Counted from the first letter of the stretch, positions 43,936 to 54,656 are shown. The stretch is DNA of 64,000 nt from Vibrio sp. 99-70-13A1 (GCF_013114625.1 NZ_VTXD01000016.1:1-64000), one strand, 5' to 3'. Program-made: numbers and translations. The notes: generated by a model not told the origin, from the letters alone.

Positions 43936-44817
43936 TTAGTGCTCTAGCTTGGCAATCAATTGCTCTAATTTGTGAGGCTCATCAAGAGTAATCGTAACCT
44001 TTGATTTCCCTAAGTTATTTCGAACAATTGAAACGTTTGCTTGCAATTTTTCAGCTAATCTTTGCGAAATAGCTAGAGCTTCTTGGTCTTCAGGCTTAGT
44101 TTTTTCTTCAACTTCTGGTTTTAAACAGTTTTTAACAAGAGACTCTGTTTGGCGAACCGTCAGTTTCTTATCAGCTACAGTATTGGCAATTTCAACTTGC
44201 TTATTACCTTCCAAAGCTAACAATGCACGAGCATGCCCCATTTCAAGCTGTTTATTCGAAACTAAACCTTTTACTTCGTTTTCAAGCTGATTTAGACGTA
44301 ATAAGTTACTCACTGTCGTTCTAGACTTACCAATAACTTCTGCAACTTGTTGATGCGTGAGCTCAAATTCATTTTGTAGACGCTCTAATGCTTGAGCTTC
44401 TTCAATAACATTTAAATCTTCACGCTGAATATTCTCAATCAAAGCCATCGCGATTGCGGCTTTGTCTTGAACCTTTTTAATTAAACAAGGCACTTGTTTT
44501 AAACCCGCTTGGCGAGCAGCACGCCAGCGACGTTCACCAGCAATAATCTCAAAATGGTCTTGTGAGATAGGACGAACGATAATCGGTTGAATAATACCTT
44601 GTGACTGAATCGATGCCGCCAGCTCTTCTAGAGCTTCTGGAGCGATATCTTTGCGAGGTTGATAAACACCAGGTTTTAAACTATTCACGGAAAGCTCAAT
44701 CAGTTCACCATCGGCAGATAATGCTTGGCTATGTGATGCTACCAGCTGTTTTTCACGAGCTAATGAGCTAGTTGCAAGTAATGCATCTAACCCTTTTCCT
44801 AAACCACGCTTAGACAT
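43936..44817 (-). CDS. parB: Chromosome-partitioning protein ParB
   Basis: CTP-dependent DNA clamp that loads at parS sites. The 293-residue protein has the N-terminal CTPase region with GERRWRAARQAGLKQ (near residue 82), a helix-turn-helix with LTHQQVAEVIGKSRTTVSNL (near 145), and a C-terminal dimerization domain. The N-terminus SKRGLGKGLDALL is the usual ParB start that interacts with ParA. It follows parA by 23 nt, as in most chromosomal par loci. Confidence 0.96.
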   Translation of the reverse strand: MSKRGLGKGLDALLATSSLAREKQLVASHSQALSADGELIELSVNSLKPGVYQPRKDIAPEALEELAASIQSQGIIQPIIVRPISQDHFEIIAGERRWRAARQAGLKQVPCLIKKVQDKAAIAMALIENIQREDLNVIEEAQALERLQNEFELTHQQVAEVIGKSRTTVSNLLRLNQLENEVKGLVSNKQLEMGHARALLALEGNKQVEIANTVADKKLTVRQTESLVKNCLKPEVEEKTKPEDQEALAISQRLAEKLQANVSIVRNNLGKSKVTITLDEPHKLEQLIAKLEH

Positions 44818-44840
44818 TGAGCGAATTCCTTTGGTTGGAT

Positions 44841-45614
44841 TTATACAGGAACTTCTTCACGACGAAGCATCTCTCCAGCTAAAGCAAGATAGGCTTTAGC
44901 TCCAGCAGAATACTTATCGTAATACATTGCTGGTTTGCCATGACTTGGGGCTTCAGCTAAACGTACATTCCTTGGGATAACAGTTCGATATACTTTACTA
45001 CCGAAATGTTTCTTTAATTGATCGGATACTTCATTTGATAAGCGGTTACGAGGATCATACATAGTTCGAAGTAAGCCTTCGATCTTAAGGTTCTCGTTTA
45101 CAACCGCTGCCAGCTTACTAATTGTATCCATCAAAGCTGTTAAACCCTCCAATGCAAAGTACTCACATTGCATTGGAACCAACACAGAGTCAGCTGCAGC
45201 CATTGCATTGATTGTAAGGAGGTTTAAAGAAGGAGGGCAATCAATAAAGATGAAATCATAGTTATCGCGAACTGATGCTAGCGCATTTTTTAAACGTACT
45301 TCACGGGCAAACACTTCCATCAGCTTTATTTCTGCTGCGGTGACATCTCCATTTGCCGCAATTAAATCATAGTTTCCTGACGGGCTACGACATACCACTT
45401 CATCAAATGGAGTATCTTCGACTAACAAATCATAAGCTGTTGCTTCGACTTGATATTTATCGACTCCACTTGCCATAGTGGCATTACCTTGAGGATCGAG
45501 ATCAACAACCAGTACTTTGCGTTTTGTTGCAGCCATTGATGCTGCTAAATTAACACAAGTCGTTGTTTTCCCTACACCGCCCTTTTGATTGGCAACTGCT
45601 ACAATTTTACCCAC
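44841..45614 (-). CDS. parA: Chromosome-partitioning ATPase ParA (Soj family)
   Basis: Deviant-Walker ATPase that drives origin segregation. The 257-residue protein opens with MGKIVAVANQKGGVGKTTT (Walker A KGGVGKTT near residue 11) and has VLVVDLDPQGNAT near 35 and FIFIDCPPSLNLLT near 123. The start codon is GTG. It lies 14 nt after rsmG in the mnmG-rsmG-parA-parB cluster beside oriC. Confidence 0.96.
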   Translation of the reverse strand: MGKIVAVANQKGGVGKTTTCVNLAASMAATKRKVLVVDLDPQGNATMASGVDKYQVEATAYDLLVEDTPFDEVVCRSPSGNYDLIAANGDVTAAEIKLMEVFAREVRLKNALASVRDNYDFIFIDCPPSLNLLTINAMAAADSVLVPMQCEYFALEGLTALMDTISKLAAVVNENLKIEGLLRTMYDPRNRLSNEVSDQLKKHFGSKVYRTVIPRNVRLAEAPSHGKPAMYYDKYSAGAKAYLALAGEMLRREEVPV

Positions 45615-45628
45615 TATGGCCTCGCTGA

Positions 45629-46261
45629 TTATCCCTGACGCGATAAAGTTACTAAGTGACGGTCGCCTTCCAGCTCCGGGACATCCAAAACTTTAATATC
45701 AACCACAGAGCACCATTCAGGTAACAGGTCGATTTCATCTCTTGGATGTTGTCCTTTAAGAGCTAAAAATACACCAGACTGCTCTTTAGGTAAATGATGA
45801 CACCATTCCACCATATCTGTCATTGAAGCAAATGCACGACTTAGAACACCATCAAACTTTTCTTCTGGTTGAAACTCTTCAACTCGGCTTTGAACAGGTG
45901 TCACATTTTGGATGCCTAGTTCATGCGTAACTTGCTTAATAAAGCGAATACGCTTGCCTAAGCTATCGAGTAAGAAAAATTCACAGTCGGGATTCATAAT
46001 CGAAAGAGGGATACCTGGTAATCCAGGTCCAGTACCCACATCGATAAAGCGCTTACCTTGCAAGTGAGTACTAACAATAACACTATCAAGGATATGCTTA
46101 GTTAACATATCCATAGGATCACGAACTGACGTTAAGTTATACGCTTTATTCCACTTGTTCAGCAACTCAACGTACCCAACAAGCTGGTCACGTTGTTTAT
46201 CTGAGACTTCTAAGTCTGTTTGGCTAAGTAGGTGATCAAGTTTTTCTCGTAATAACGACAT
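45629..46261 (-). CDS. rsmG: 16S rRNA (guanine(527)-N7)-methyltransferase RsmG (GidB)
   Basis: SAM-dependent methylation of G527 in 16S rRNA. The 210-residue Rossmann protein has the SAM loop [15 protein letters not shown] near residue 66 and [11 protein letters not shown] near 137. Its ATG shares one base with the mnmG stop codon (TAATG), so the two are translationally coupled. Confidence 0.97.
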   Translation of the reverse strand: MSLLREKLDHLLSQTDLEVSDKQRDQLVGYVELLNKWNKAYNLTSVRDPMDMLTKHILDSVIVSTHLQGKRFIDVGTGPGLPGIPLSIMNPDCEFFLLDSLGKRIRFIKQVTHELGIQNVTPVQSRVEEFQPEEKFDGVLSRAFASMTDMVEWCHHLPKEQSGVFLALKGQHPRDEIDLLPEWCSVVDIKVLDVPELEGDRHLVTLSRQG

Positions 46262-48156
46262 TATGCGTCCTCACCTTTTTTTAATAAGCCTTGTTTTTTT
46301 AGGTAAACCAATAAAATGGATACCGCTGCAGGTGTGATACCTGAAATTCGAGAAGCGATACCAATAGACTCAGGTTTTGAAGTTGATAGCTTCAAAACAA
46401 CTTCGTTAGATAAACCTTTAATTTGGCTATAGTCTAAATCAGCCGGTAACTTCGTGTTTTCGTGACGAAGAGATTTTTCAATTTCATCTTGCTGACGCTG
46501 AATATAACCTTCGTATTTAACTTGTGTTTCAACCTGCTCTGCCGCTTGTTGATCATCCAAGGCTGGACCAAAAAGATCCAAAGACGTTAACAAGGCATAG
46601 TTTAATTCCGGACGACGTAAAAGATCTTCACCACTTGCTTCACGAACCATTGGTGTTTTTAGCAATTCATTAAGTGACTCAATACCTTCAGATTTTGGGT
46701 TCACCCAAGTTTCTTTAAGGCGTTGGCGCTCTTTTTCTATGTTCTCAACTTTATCGTTAAAACGAGCCCAGCGAGCATCATCAACCAGCCCTAGTTCACG
46801 TGATTTTTCAGTCAAACGTATATCGGCGTTGTCTTCTCGAAGTAATAAACGGTATTCAGCACGAGATGTAAACATGCGGTAAGGTTCTTTAGTGCCCATT
46901 GTTGATAGGTCATCAATGAGTACGCCCATGTACGCTTGATCACGACGTGGGCTCCAGCCTTCTTTGCCTTGTGTGAATAAACTCGCGTTTAAGCCTGCCA
47001 TCAAGCCTTGCGCAGCTGCTTCTTCGTAGCCTGTCGTGCCATTAATTTGTCCCGCGAAGAACAAACCTTGAATAAATTTAGTTTCGTACGTCTGTTTTAA
47101 ATCTCGAGGATCAAAGAAATCATATTCAATCGCATAACCCGGACGCACGATATGAGCATTTTCAAAACCTTTCATTGAACGGACAATTTGAACTTGAACA
47201 TCAAAAGGTAAGCTGGTCGAAATCCCATTTGGATATAACTCGTGAGTCGTTAAACCTTCAGGTTCAATAAAGATTTGATGGCTATTTTTATCAGAAAAGC
47301 GCATCACTTTGTCTTCAATTGAAGGGCAATAGCGAGGACCAATACCTTCAATAACACCCGCATACATTGGGCTTCTATCTAGATTTGCACGAATAACATC
47401 ATGCGTATTTTCATTGGTATGCGTAATAAAACACGGAATCTGCTTTGGCTGTTGAGCTCGATTACCCATGAATGAAAAAACAGGTGTTGGATTATCACCA
47501 TGCTGAACTTCTAGTTCAGAGAAGTCGACACTGCGCGCATCAATTCTTGGCGGTGTGCCTGTTTTCAAGCGATCAACTCTAAATGGAAGATCACGTAAAC
47601 GGTTTGCTAGTGCGATCGATGGTGGATCACCAGCTCGCCCTCCAGAAGAACTTTCCATTCCAATGTGGATCTTACCACCAAGGAATGTACCCACGGTTAG
47701 CACAACGGCTTTCGCATGGAACTTAAGCCCCATCTGAGTAACCACACCAACAACTTGATCCTGTTCTACGATCAAGTCATCCACTGACTGCTGAAATAAA
47801 GTTAAGTTTGGTGTGTTTTCTAGAACATTTCGAACAAACGCTTTGTACAAAGCACGATCAGCTTGAGCACGTGTCGCACGCACTGCTGGACCTTTTGATG
47901 CATTTAACGTTCTGAATTGAATACCAGAATGATCGATGGCTTGTGCCATTAAACCACCCATCGCATCCACTTCTTTGACTAAGTGACCTTTGCCAATACC
48001 ACCAATCGCTGGGTTACAAGACATTTGACCCAAGGTATCGATGTTATGAGTGAGTAATAACGTACTTTGACCAGTACGTGCAGATGCGAGTGCGGCTTCC
48101 GTTCCTGCATGGCCACCGCCGACAACGATGACGTCAAATTTTTCATGATAAAGCAT
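46261..48156 (-). CDS. mnmG: tRNA uridine-5-carboxymethylaminomethyl modification enzyme MnmG (GidA)
   Basis: FAD-dependent partner of MnmE in wobble-uridine modification. The 631-residue protein has the N-terminal FAD loop [16 protein letters not shown] (residues 13-28), the GIA-family [15 protein letters not shown] signature near residue 46, and a C-terminal helical MnmE-binding domain. It borders oriC, the classic gidA position, and its promoter reads away from the origin. Confidence 0.97.
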   Translation of the reverse strand: MLYHEKFDVIVVGGGHAGTEAALASARTGQSTLLLTHNIDTLGQMSCNPAIGGIGKGHLVKEVDAMGGLMAQAIDHSGIQFRTLNASKGPAVRATRAQADRALYKAFVRNVLENTPNLTLFQQSVDDLIVEQDQVVGVVTQMGLKFHAKAVVLTVGTFLGGKIHIGMESSSGGRAGDPPSIALANRLRDLPFRVDRLKTGTPPRIDARSVDFSELEVQHGDNPTPVFSFMGNRAQQPKQIPCFITHTNENTHDVIRANLDRSPMYAGVIEGIGPRYCPSIEDKVMRFSDKNSHQIFIEPEGLTTHELYPNGISTSLPFDVQVQIVRSMKGFENAHIVRPGYAIEYDFFDPRDLKQTYETKFIQGLFFAGQINGTTGYEEAAAQGLMAGLNASLFTQGKEGWSPRRDQAYMGVLIDDLSTMGTKEPYRMFTSRAEYRLLLREDNADIRLTEKSRELGLVDDARWARFNDKVENIEKERQRLKETWVNPKSEGIESLNELLKTPMVREASGEDLLRRPELNYALLTSLDLFGPALDDQQAAEQVETQVKYEGYIQRQQDEIEKSLRHENTKLPADLDYSQIKGLSNEVVLKLSTSKPESIGIASRISGITPAAVSILLVYLKKQGLLKKGEDA

Positions 48157-48259
48157 GGACCGACCTCAGGTATTCAAATGATTCTGGAGAGTGAAAAGGA
48201 GCAGTATTCTACCTGTTTTCATGGCTTGAGAAAACGTTTTTGAATTTTTTAAACAGGCT

Positions 48260-48525
48260 CTTTTTTAATTAATATATATAAGATCTTTATAGAGATCTTT
48301 TATTAGATCTATTATTAGGATCGACCACTTCTGTGGATAACTAGAAAATGATCAACAAGATCATGGATCTTTTTTAGATCAAATGATGTGATCTAACTTT
48401 GATCAGGATGAGGATTTCCTGGGATCAAAATGGCTACTTATACACAAGGGCTAAATAACAAGAAAGTTATTATTTGGATAACTATAGGTTAATCACCGAT
48501 TAAGTATGTATTTATCCACAGGAGA
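48260..48525. other. Chromosomal replication origin oriC
   Basis: The gap between mnmG and mioC has the architecture of E. coli oriC. In order it has an AT-rich unwinding element, then DnaA boxes TGTGGATAA (48332-48340, R1-like), TTATACACA (48438-48446, R2-like), TTTGGATAA (48473-48481) and TTATCCACA (48512-48520, R4-like). Eleven GATC sites lie between 48282 and 48426, which would bind SeqA and be methylated by Dam. The core GATCAACAA at 48350-48358 sits where E. coli has its IHF site. Position and content together are decisive. Confidence 0.96.
48282..48317 (+). repeat. Three tandem AT-rich 12-mers of the DNA unwinding element
   Basis: GATCTTTATAGA (48282), GATCTTTTATTA (48294) and GATCTATTATTA (48306) follow each other at exact 12-bp steps. 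They match the E. coli L, M and R 13-mers, which begin GATCTNTT. A run of AT DNA (48261-48281) precedes them. Confidence 0.9.
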
Positions 48526-48593
48526 AATGAAGAAATAAAGGAAATTGGTAGAATTTTTTAAGAAAAAGTTATGCACAAAGTGATTTTTAGATA

Positions 48594-48617
48594 TAAAAAA
48601 AGTGGCGTTCAGCCACT
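48594..48617 (-). terminator. Terminator of mioC facing oriC
   Basis: Stem AGTGGC/GCCACT with loop GTTCA (48601-48617). On the minus strand it is followed by a T run (the A run at 48595-48600). It lies between mioC and the rightmost DnaA box. Confidence 0.75.
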
Positions 48618-48637
48618 CTTTTGTTCGTGATTCACAC

Positions 48638-49072
48638 TTAGAACTGATTAATACAGCTATTTAACCACTCTTCTGCAGCATCTTCAGGTACTGGTACTTC
48701 AAGTACATCAATAGTGAAACATGGTGTGAGTGGTTGAGCTTTCATCTTTTCCATTAGCGTAAATGCTTCTTTGCCTGCAGAGCAAAAGGTATCGTAACTC
48801 GAATCACCAAGCGCAATAACAGCAAACTTTATTGCGGATAAATCATAATTTGTATCTTTTATAGCTTGAATAAAAGGTTTGATATTATCTGGAAATTCAC
48901 CTGCACCATGAGTTGAAGTTACTATTATCCAAGAGCCTTCAGCTGCTATTTGATTAAAGTCCGGCTGGTTGTGAATTGTAACTTGGTGTCCTTGGTCTTC
49001 AAGAAGTTCACAGAGGTGATCACCTACATACTCTGCTCCGCCAAGAGTGCTACCAGTTATTATTTGAATCAT
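48638..49072 (-). CDS. mioC: FMN-binding flavodoxin-like protein MioC
   Basis: A 144-residue short-chain flavodoxin. The FMN phosphate loop is GSTLGGAEY near residue 7, and the flavin-contacting loops [12 protein letters not shown] (near 52) and [10 protein letters not shown] (near 87) are present. In E. coli MioC supports biotin synthase in vitro. It points toward oriC and ends in a terminator 80-110 bp before the last DnaA box. Confidence 0.94.
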   Translation of the reverse strand: MIQIITGSTLGGAEYVGDHLCELLEDQGHQVTIHNQPDFNQIAAEGSWIIVTSTHGAGEFPDNIKPFIQAIKDTNYDLSAIKFAVIALGDSSYDTFCSAGKEAFTLMEKMKAQPLTPCFTIDVLEVPVPEDAAEEWLNSCINQF

Positions 49073-49123
49073 ATAAGTTCCCTTTTAGAGGAGATGGCTG
49101 TGATGTTAGCCATCTCCCAAATG

Positions 49124-50485
49124 CTATTTACCGATACAGAAAGAAGAAAAGATACGACCAAGTAGATCGTCTGAACTGAACTCTCCGGTTATCTCATTTA
49201 GGTGCTGCTGAGTGATTCTCAGCTCTTCAGCCAAGATTTCTCCAGCCATGTAACCTTCTAATTGCTGCTGCCCAATATCAAGATGATGAGAAGCGCGGTC
49301 TAAGGCATCTAGGTGTCGTCTACGTGCCATGAAGCCTCCTTCATTACCACCAGCAAAGCCCATGCAATCTTTTAAGTGGTTACGCAGAGCATCAACACCT
49401 TCTCCGGTTTTTGCGGATAAACGAATTAGGGTTGGATCATTTACGTGGCAGATCCCCAGGTCTTCACCGGTTTGATCCGCTTTATTGCGGATCACCGTCA
49501 TACCTATGTTATTTGGTAAACGATCAACAAAATCAGGCCAAATATCTTTAGGGTCGGTAGCATCGGTTGTGGTGCCATCAACCATAAATAAAACGCGATC
49601 AGCTTGTTCTATTTCTTCCCAAGCTCGCTCTATGCCAATTTTTTCTACTTCATCGGAAGCTTCACGCAGACCCGCAGTATCAATAATATGCAGTGGCATG
49701 CCTTCAATATGGATATGTTCACGCAGTACATCGCGGGTTGTGCCGGCTATATCGGTCACAATCGCAGAGTCTTTGCCCGATAAGCTATTCAATAAACTTG
49801 ATTTACCCGCATTCGGACGACCGGCAATAACGACTTTCATGCCTTCACGCATGATAGAGCCTTGGTTTGCTTCGCGCTTAACGGCATCCAAATTATCAAT
49901 GATGGTTTGTAAGTCGGCACTTACTTTGCCATCGGCTAAGAAATCAATTTCTTCTTCAGGGAAATCTATAGCGGCTTCAACGTAGATACGAAGGTAGATA
50001 AGAGATTCAACTAAGGTATTGATACGTTTTGAAAACTCACCTTGCAGTGATTGTAATGCTGACTTTGCGGCTTCTTCTGAACTGGCATCGATTAGATCTG
50101 CAATAGCTTCTGCTTGAGTTAAATCCATCTTGTCGTTTAAAAATGCACGTTCAGAGAACTCTCCTGGGCGTGCAGCACGAACGTCGGCAATGGTCAGAAT
50201 GCGCTTGATAAGCATGTCCATAACGACAGGACCACCGTGTCCTTGAAGCTCTAAGACATCTTCACCAGTAAAAGAATGTGGGTTAGGGAAGTACAAGGCA
50301 ATGCCTTGGTCTAACTCAATACCATCATGGGATTTAAACGGAAGATATTCAGCGTAACGAGGCTTCAAAGTTTTGCCTGTTACTTCTAAAGCAACTTGTG
50401 CGGCTTTAGGTCCTGATACTCGGATAATACCGACACCACCACGTCCTGGCGCGGTAGCTTGAGCAACAATCGTATCTGTAGTCAT
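49124..50485 (-). CDS. mnmE: tRNA modification GTPase MnmE (TrmE)
   Basis: Works with MnmG to modify wobble uridine. The 453-residue protein has an N-terminal tetrahydrofolate-binding domain (about residues 1-118), a helical domain, and an inserted G domain with [13 protein letters not shown] (near 222), DIAGTTRD (near 245), DTAG (near 269) and NKAD (near 335). The C-terminal CIGK tetrad provides the catalytic cysteine. It is followed by mioC and preceded by yidC with a terminator between. Confidence 0.97.
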   Translation of the reverse strand: MTTDTIVAQATAPGRGGVGIIRVSGPKAAQVALEVTGKTLKPRYAEYLPFKSHDGIELDQGIALYFPNPHSFTGEDVLELQGHGGPVVMDMLIKRILTIADVRAARPGEFSERAFLNDKMDLTQAEAIADLIDASSEEAAKSALQSLQGEFSKRINTLVESLIYLRIYVEAAIDFPEEEIDFLADGKVSADLQTIIDNLDAVKREANQGSIMREGMKVVIAGRPNAGKSSLLNSLSGKDSAIVTDIAGTTRDVLREHIHIEGMPLHIIDTAGLREASDEVEKIGIERAWEEIEQADRVLFMVDGTTTDATDPKDIWPDFVDRLPNNIGMTVIRNKADQTGEDLGICHVNDPTLIRLSAKTGEGVDALRNHLKDCMGFAGGNEGGFMARRRHLDALDRASHHLDIGQQQLEGYMAGEILAEELRITQQHLNEITGEFSSDDLLGRIFSSFCIGK

Positions 50486-50562
50486 AGTTGTGCCTGCTAA
50501 GAAGTTGGAGCGTTTTGCTATTCAACATTTAATTCAATTAGCTGAATTGTAATCAGCCCAAA

Positions 50563-50590
50563 ACAAAAAGGCGACCTTTTGGTCGCCTTT
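50563..50590 (-). terminator. Rho-independent terminator after yidC
   Basis: Perfect stem AAAGGCGACC/GGTCGCCTTT (50568-50590) around four T, with T-rich sequence following on the minus strand. The stem is the same ten bases as in the atp operon terminator. Confidence 0.88.
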
Positions 50591-50614
50591 CTTTATGTCT
50601 TTATCAAGTCAGTC

Positions 50615-52234
50615 TTACTTAGAGTGTAAGCCTTTCTTTTCCAGCGCTCGGTAGATTAGAGTTTGCTGAATCAGAGTTACAATGTTCGATACTAACCAGT
50701 ATAGAACCAGACCTGAAGGGAAGAACAAGAAGAAGAAAGTAAACATAACCGGCATAAAGGTCATGATCTTCTGCTGCATTGGATCCGTTACTGTTGTCGG
50801 GCTCATCTTCTGAATTAGGAACATTGAAGCACCCATTAGAAGTGGCAAGATGTAGTACGGGTCTTGTGCTGAAAGGTCAGTTATCCAACCGAAGAACGGT
50901 GAGTGACGCAGTTCAACTGACTCCATTAGTGCCCAGTAAAGCGAAATGAAGATAGGCATTTGCAGAAGAATAGGTAAACAGCCACCTAGTGGGTTTACTT
51001 TTTCTTTCTTATAAAGCTCCATCATTTCTTGACTCATGCGTTGGCGATCATCGCCAATACGCTCACGCATTGCAGTCAGCTTAGGCTGAAGCATACGCAT
51101 TTTCGCCATAGACGTGTACTGAGCTTTTGTTAGCGGGTACATAGCACCACGAACGATGAACGTTAGACAGATGATTGCCAGACCCCAGTTCACAACGATG
51201 CCTTGAATGAACGAAAGCAGGGTGTGAAGTGGTTTAGCAATGAACCATAACCAACCGTAGTCAACTACTAGGTCTAGGTTCGGTGCAACTGCAGCCATTT
51301 GGTCTTGAAGTTTAGGACCAACCCAAAGCGTTGCTTTGAAGCTTGCTTGGTCGCCCGTTGCGATGGTTTTGTTCGGCATGCGAACACCGATGTCGCCAAG
51401 GTTACCAATTACACGAGTGTAAACGTTGCTGCCAGCTTCGTCGCGCGGGATCCATGCACTTGCAAAGTAGTGCTGAATCATCGCTGCCCAACCTTGACCA
51501 TTTGCTAGGTTAAGAGACAGGTTGCGATCTTGCATGTCGTCGAAGCTGTATTTTTTGTAACGCGTATCTTCCGTAGAGTAAGCACCACCACGGTAAGTTG
51601 GCATTGTTAGGCTACCGCCGTCATCCATTACGTTTTGACGTAGGTGCGCGTACATACCAAATGTTGCGTTATTGCCTGAATTATTCACGACATCATATTC
51701 AACATCCATTGCGTAGCTGCCACGCTTTAGGATAAATGTTTTCGTGTAATCAAGACCATTTGCCTGATAAGTCATTGGGATGCGTAGTTCATCTTGACCA
51801 TCAGCAAGTGTAAATTCTTCAGCTGAAACCGTGTAGCTTGGACGGTTTGTGCTGCTTAAGTCTATACCTTGAGGACCAACTAAACCACTTTGAGCGATAA
51901 ACTGGTGACCAGGTTCATTCTTAAGAAGAACAAAAGTATCTTCAGAATCAAATTCTGCAGAGTAGTCATTCAAGTTTGCTGTAACGACATCACCACCAAC
52001 CGTATCAATTGACAGAGTCAGAACATCAGTTATTACTGTGATTGTTTTTGCAGAAGCCATTTGACCCGGAGCTGGGTCTAAATCATCAGCAAAAGATGGT
52101 GCAGGTAAAGTACTGCTAGATTGTGCCTGCTCAACCGCTTGAGGTGCTGGGTTCTGAGCTACGTTCCATTGTTGGAAAAGTAGGAAAGAAACCAATGCCA
52201 GCGCGATTAACAGGATATTACGTTGAGAATCCAT
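50615..52234 (-). CDS. yidC: Membrane protein insertase YidC
   Basis: Inserts and folds inner-membrane proteins, including F0 subunits. The 539-residue protein has an N-terminal membrane anchor (residues 5-22), the large periplasmic P1 beta-sandwich (about 60-340), and the conserved five-helix 60KD_IMP core at 350-535. The core includes [17 protein letters not shown] and [16 protein letters not shown]. It is in the rpmH-rnpA-yidD-yidC cluster. Confidence 0.97.
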   Translation of the reverse strand: MDSQRNILLIALALVSFLLFQQWNVAQNPAPQAVEQAQSSSTLPAPSFADDLDPAPGQMASAKTITVITDVLTLSIDTVGGDVVTANLNDYSAEFDSEDTFVLLKNEPGHQFIAQSGLVGPQGIDLSSTNRPSYTVSAEEFTLADGQDELRIPMTYQANGLDYTKTFILKRGSYAMDVEYDVVNNSGNNATFGMYAHLRQNVMDDGGSLTMPTYRGGAYSTEDTRYKKYSFDDMQDRNLSLNLANGQGWAAMIQHYFASAWIPRDEAGSNVYTRVIGNLGDIGVRMPNKTIATGDQASFKATLWVGPKLQDQMAAVAPNLDLVVDYGWLWFIAKPLHTLLSFIQGIVVNWGLAIICLTFIVRGAMYPLTKAQYTSMAKMRMLQPKLTAMRERIGDDRQRMSQEMMELYKKEKVNPLGGCLPILLQMPIFISLYWALMESVELRHSPFFGWITDLSAQDPYYILPLLMGASMFLIQKMSPTTVTDPMQQKIMTFMPVMFTFFFLFFPSGLVLYWLVSNIVTLIQQTLIYRALEKKGLHSK

Positions 52235-52239
52235 CGTTA

Positions 52240-52494
52240 TTAATCTCTGTCTTGTTTTTGGACTGGTGGAACGGGGTCAAAGCCCCCTTCGTTCAAAGGA
52301 TGGCATTTTAATAGACGTTTGCCTGATAACCAACACCCTTTTACAAAACCGTGAGCTTTCAACGCTTCTATCGCATATAAAGAGCAGGTTGGAGTAAATC
52401 GGCAGCGTGGGCCGATGAGTGGACTAATAAACCATCTATAAAAATAGATGGGTATTAGCGCTATCCACGCGAAGGGCGAGACAGGCGAAGCCAT
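52240..52494 (-). CDS. yidD: Membrane protein insertion efficiency factor YidD
   Basis: A small 84-residue protein with an amphipathic N-terminal segment and three conserved cysteines: [20 protein letters not shown] near residue 30 and [14 protein letters not shown] near residue 63. Its start lies 34 nt inside the rnpA coding region, the common overlap, and yidC follows 5 nt later. Confidence 0.95.
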   Translation of the reverse strand: MASPVSPFAWIALIPIYFYRWFISPLIGPRCRFTPTCSLYAIEALKAHGFVKGCWLSGKRLLKCHPLNEGGFDPVPPVQKQDRD

Positions 52495-52817
52495 AATTTA
52501 TCTAAGAGCTTAAACATTTCTTCATTGCTTAAATCTTGCGCACTTTTCTTGGCTATTACAACAAAATCTTTGTTAGGAAGCTGATGTTGATTGTTACGAA
52601 AGCTTTCACGCGTAAGACGTTTAAATTTATTACGACCTACAGCAGTTTTAATCTGCTTTTTCGGAACAGCTAATCCAAGACGAGGATGAGAAAGAGAGTT
52701 ATTACGAGCAATGATGGTGAAATGAGGGGAGCCGGCTCTATGAGCTTGCTTGAAAACGGTTTGATAATGCTCGGGAGTTAACAAGCGTAACTCCCGACCG
52801 AAGGCTAGCTTATTCAA
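52461..52817 (-). CDS. rnpA: Ribonuclease P protein component RnpA
   Basis: Protein cofactor of RNase P, which matures tRNA 5' ends. The signature basic helix is [12 protein letters not shown] near residue 60, with [16 protein letters not shown] before it. I place the start at the TTG at 52817 ([12 protein letters not shown], 118 aa), which fits Vibrio RnpA. Another in-frame TTG at 52826 would add three residues; neither has a strong ribosome site. It is coupled to rpmH upstream and overlaps yidD. Confidence 0.92.
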   Translation of the reverse strand: MNKLAFGRELRLLTPEHYQTVFKQAHRAGSPHFTIIARNNSLSHPRLGLAVPKKQIKTAVGRNKFKRLTRESFRNNQHQLPNKDFVVIAKKSAQDLSNEEMFKLLDKLWLRLSRPSRG

Positions 52818-52829
52818 AATAATCAAAGA

Positions 52830-52964
52830 TTACTTAGAAAGACGCTTACGGCCTTTTGCACGACGTGCATTGATTGTTGCGCGACCGTTCTTAGTAGCCA
52901 TGCGAGCACGGAAACCGTGTGTACGCTTACGCTTTAGAACTGTAGGTTGAAAAGTGCGTTTCAT
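52830..52964 (-). CDS. rpmH: 50S ribosomal protein L34 RpmH
   Basis: The 44-residue highly basic L34: [19 protein letters not shown] at the start and [13 protein letters not shown] at the end. The short ATG start at 52964 is right; an in-frame extension to 53066 would run into the promoter leader. It begins the rpmH-rnpA-yidD-yidC transcript. Confidence 0.97.
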   Translation of the reverse strand: MKRTFQPTVLKRKRTHGFRARMATKNGRATINARRAKGRKRLSK

Positions 52965-53075
52965 TGTAATTACCTTACTGATCAGTAGTTTTAGGTTTTT
53001 GTTAAACCCGGCGTGGGCATTTTTTCTCTTCTTATATAAGAAAGGAAAACCGACGCCTCTCAACAAAGAGGCGGA

Positions 53076-53104
53076 ATTGTAATCACTGTCACAAAAAGTG
53101 TCAA
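53076..53104 (-). promoter_or_regulatory. Strong promoter of the rpmH operon
   Basis: On the minus strand consensus -35 TTGACA (53099-53104), 17 bp, and -10 TACAAT (53076-53081). A 7-bp hairpin CGCCTCT/AGAGGCG (53054-53073) covers the expected transcript 5' end. Confidence 0.8.
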
Positions 53105-53169
53105 TGATTGGCTTAACTAAAATTCCGGTCGGGGGATTATACGTACTATGAGTTAAATCACAAGGATCC

Positions 53170-53907
53170 TTACTCGATCCCGACCTTATTTAAGAATTTT
53201 TTTAATTTTGGATCCTGTGGATTACCAAATATATCCTGTGGAGATCCCTGCTCAACAATATGTCCGTCTGCCATGAAGATCACTTTATCAGCGACTTCTT
53301 TAGCAAACTGCATCTCATGAGTGACCACCAGCATCGTCTGGTGCTGATTGGCGAGCTTTTTCATTAAGTTAAGTACTTCACCAACCCATTCAGGATCAAG
53401 GGCTGATGTGGGCTCATCAAACAGTAAAAGCTCGGGTTGAAGAGCCATTGCTCGACCGATTCCAACTCGCTGTTGTTGACCACCAGATAACGCAGCGGGG
53501 TAGCTGTCTGCTTTATCTCCTAGACCAATATCATCTAGGATTTGTTGTGCTTTTTCATGAGCTTGTGCTTTTTTCCATCCGCGAACGGTAATCAAACCTT
53601 CAGCTATGTTTTGCTTGGCTGTTTGGTGTGCAAATAGTGCGTAGTTCTGAAAAACGAAACCTGTTTTACGGCGTAAAGCTAGCACTTCTGATTTTGTGTG
53701 CTTTTGAGTATCAACAGTAATGTCGTCGATAGAGATCGAACCTTGGTTTGCTTGCTCTAAAAAGTTCACACAACGTAGCAATGTCGATTTACCAGTACCA
53801 CTTGAACCTATGACGACAACTATCTCACCTTGGCGTATTTCTAGGTCGATCCCTTTAAGAACTTCGGTGTCACCAAACTGCTTGTGGATATTTTTTAATT
53901 TTATCAT
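53170..53907 (-). CDS. Amino-acid ABC transporter ATP-binding protein (polar/cystine-like)
   Basis: Cytosolic ATPase of a polar amino acid importer (GlnQ/TcyN type), 245 aa. It has Walker [10 protein letters not shown] (near residue 33), signature [16 protein letters not shown] (near 140), Walker [16 protein letters not shown] (near 160) and the H-loop VVTHEM. It overlaps the permease gene by 4 nt. The substrate is best judged from the binding protein upstream. Confidence 0.92.
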   Translation of the reverse strand: MIKLKNIHKQFGDTEVLKGIDLEIRQGEIVVVIGSSGTGKSTLLRCVNFLEQANQGSISIDDITVDTQKHTKSEVLALRRKTGFVFQNYALFAHQTAKQNIAEGLITVRGWKKAQAHEKAQQILDDIGLGDKADSYPAALSGGQQQRVGIGRAMALQPELLLFDEPTSALDPEWVGEVLNLMKKLANQHQTMLVVTHEMQFAKEVADKVIFMADGHIVEQGSPQDIFGNPQDPKLKKFLNKVGIE

Positions 53908-54575
53908 CGTACATATGCCTTATTGAGCTTGGCTTCTGCCCATATTTGAACACGAGTAAGTATGACAACTACTCCCCAATAAATTAGTGCTACAGCTAAA
54001 AAAGCCTCGAAAAAACGGAAACTTGATGATGCTTCCATTTGAGCTTTTGCCATAATTTCAGCAACACCTAAAGTAAAGGCGAGGGAAGTCGACTTAATCA
54101 TATCGATGAAATAATTCATCAATGAAGGTAGGGCAACACGAGCCGCCTGTGGAAGAATAATACGTATCATTGCTTGTGGGGTTGTCATCCCAACAGATAG
54201 GCTTGCCTCCATTTGGCTGCGATCAACACCAATAATCGCGGCACGAATACTTTCAGCCATATAAGCAGCAAAATGCAAGGTTAGGCCGATCACTGCGGCA
54301 CTAAAAGCATCTAACCCTACGAGAATTGGAAATACTTGCGGCAACCCATAATAAAGCAAAAACAATTGTACTAAGAGTGGTGTGCCACGAAAGAAGCTGA
54401 TGTAGAGCTGGCTTAGCTGATCCAATACCGGAATTTTAAAGACACGAATATTGGCTAGGATCAGTGAAAGAATTAGGGAGAAGAATAGCCCCCACACTGC
54501 CATCTCCATGGTGGTACCTAAATACTTAAGAAGTATTGGCAATAGCTCCAACATGTAATTGAAATCAAAACCCAT
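53904..54575 (-). CDS. Amino-acid ABC transporter permease
   Basis: Inner-membrane permease of the HisM/GlnP family, 223 aa, with about five membrane helices. The family features FFRGTPLLVQLFLLYYG near residue 68 and the EAA loop (RSQMEASLSVGMTTPQAMIR, near 135) that contacts the ATPase are clear. It stops within the start of the ATPase gene (4-nt overlap). Confidence 0.92.
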   Translation of the reverse strand: MGFDFNYMLELLPILLKYLGTTMEMAVWGLFFSLILSLILANIRVFKIPVLDQLSQLYISFFRGTPLLVQLFLLYYGLPQVFPILVGLDAFSAAVIGLTLHFAAYMAESIRAAIIGVDRSQMEASLSVGMTTPQAMIRIILPQAARVALPSLMNYFIDMIKSTSLAFTLGVAEIMAKAQMEASSSFRFFEAFLAVALIYWGVVVILTRVQIWAEAKLNKAYVR

Positions 54576-54624
54576 AACGGCTCTCTTATTGTTATTTTGT
54601 ATAAATAGCTAGAAGTAAAAACGC

Positions 54625-54656
54625 AAAAACCCACCGCAAACTATAAGCAGTGGGCT
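54625..54656 (-). terminator. Intra-operon terminator between binding-protein and permease genes
   Basis: On the minus strand CCCACTGC (54647-54654) pairs with GCGGTGGG (54630-54637, one G-T pair) around a 9-nt loop. TTTTT follows. Partial termination here would favour the binding protein over the membrane subunits. Confidence 0.65.
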
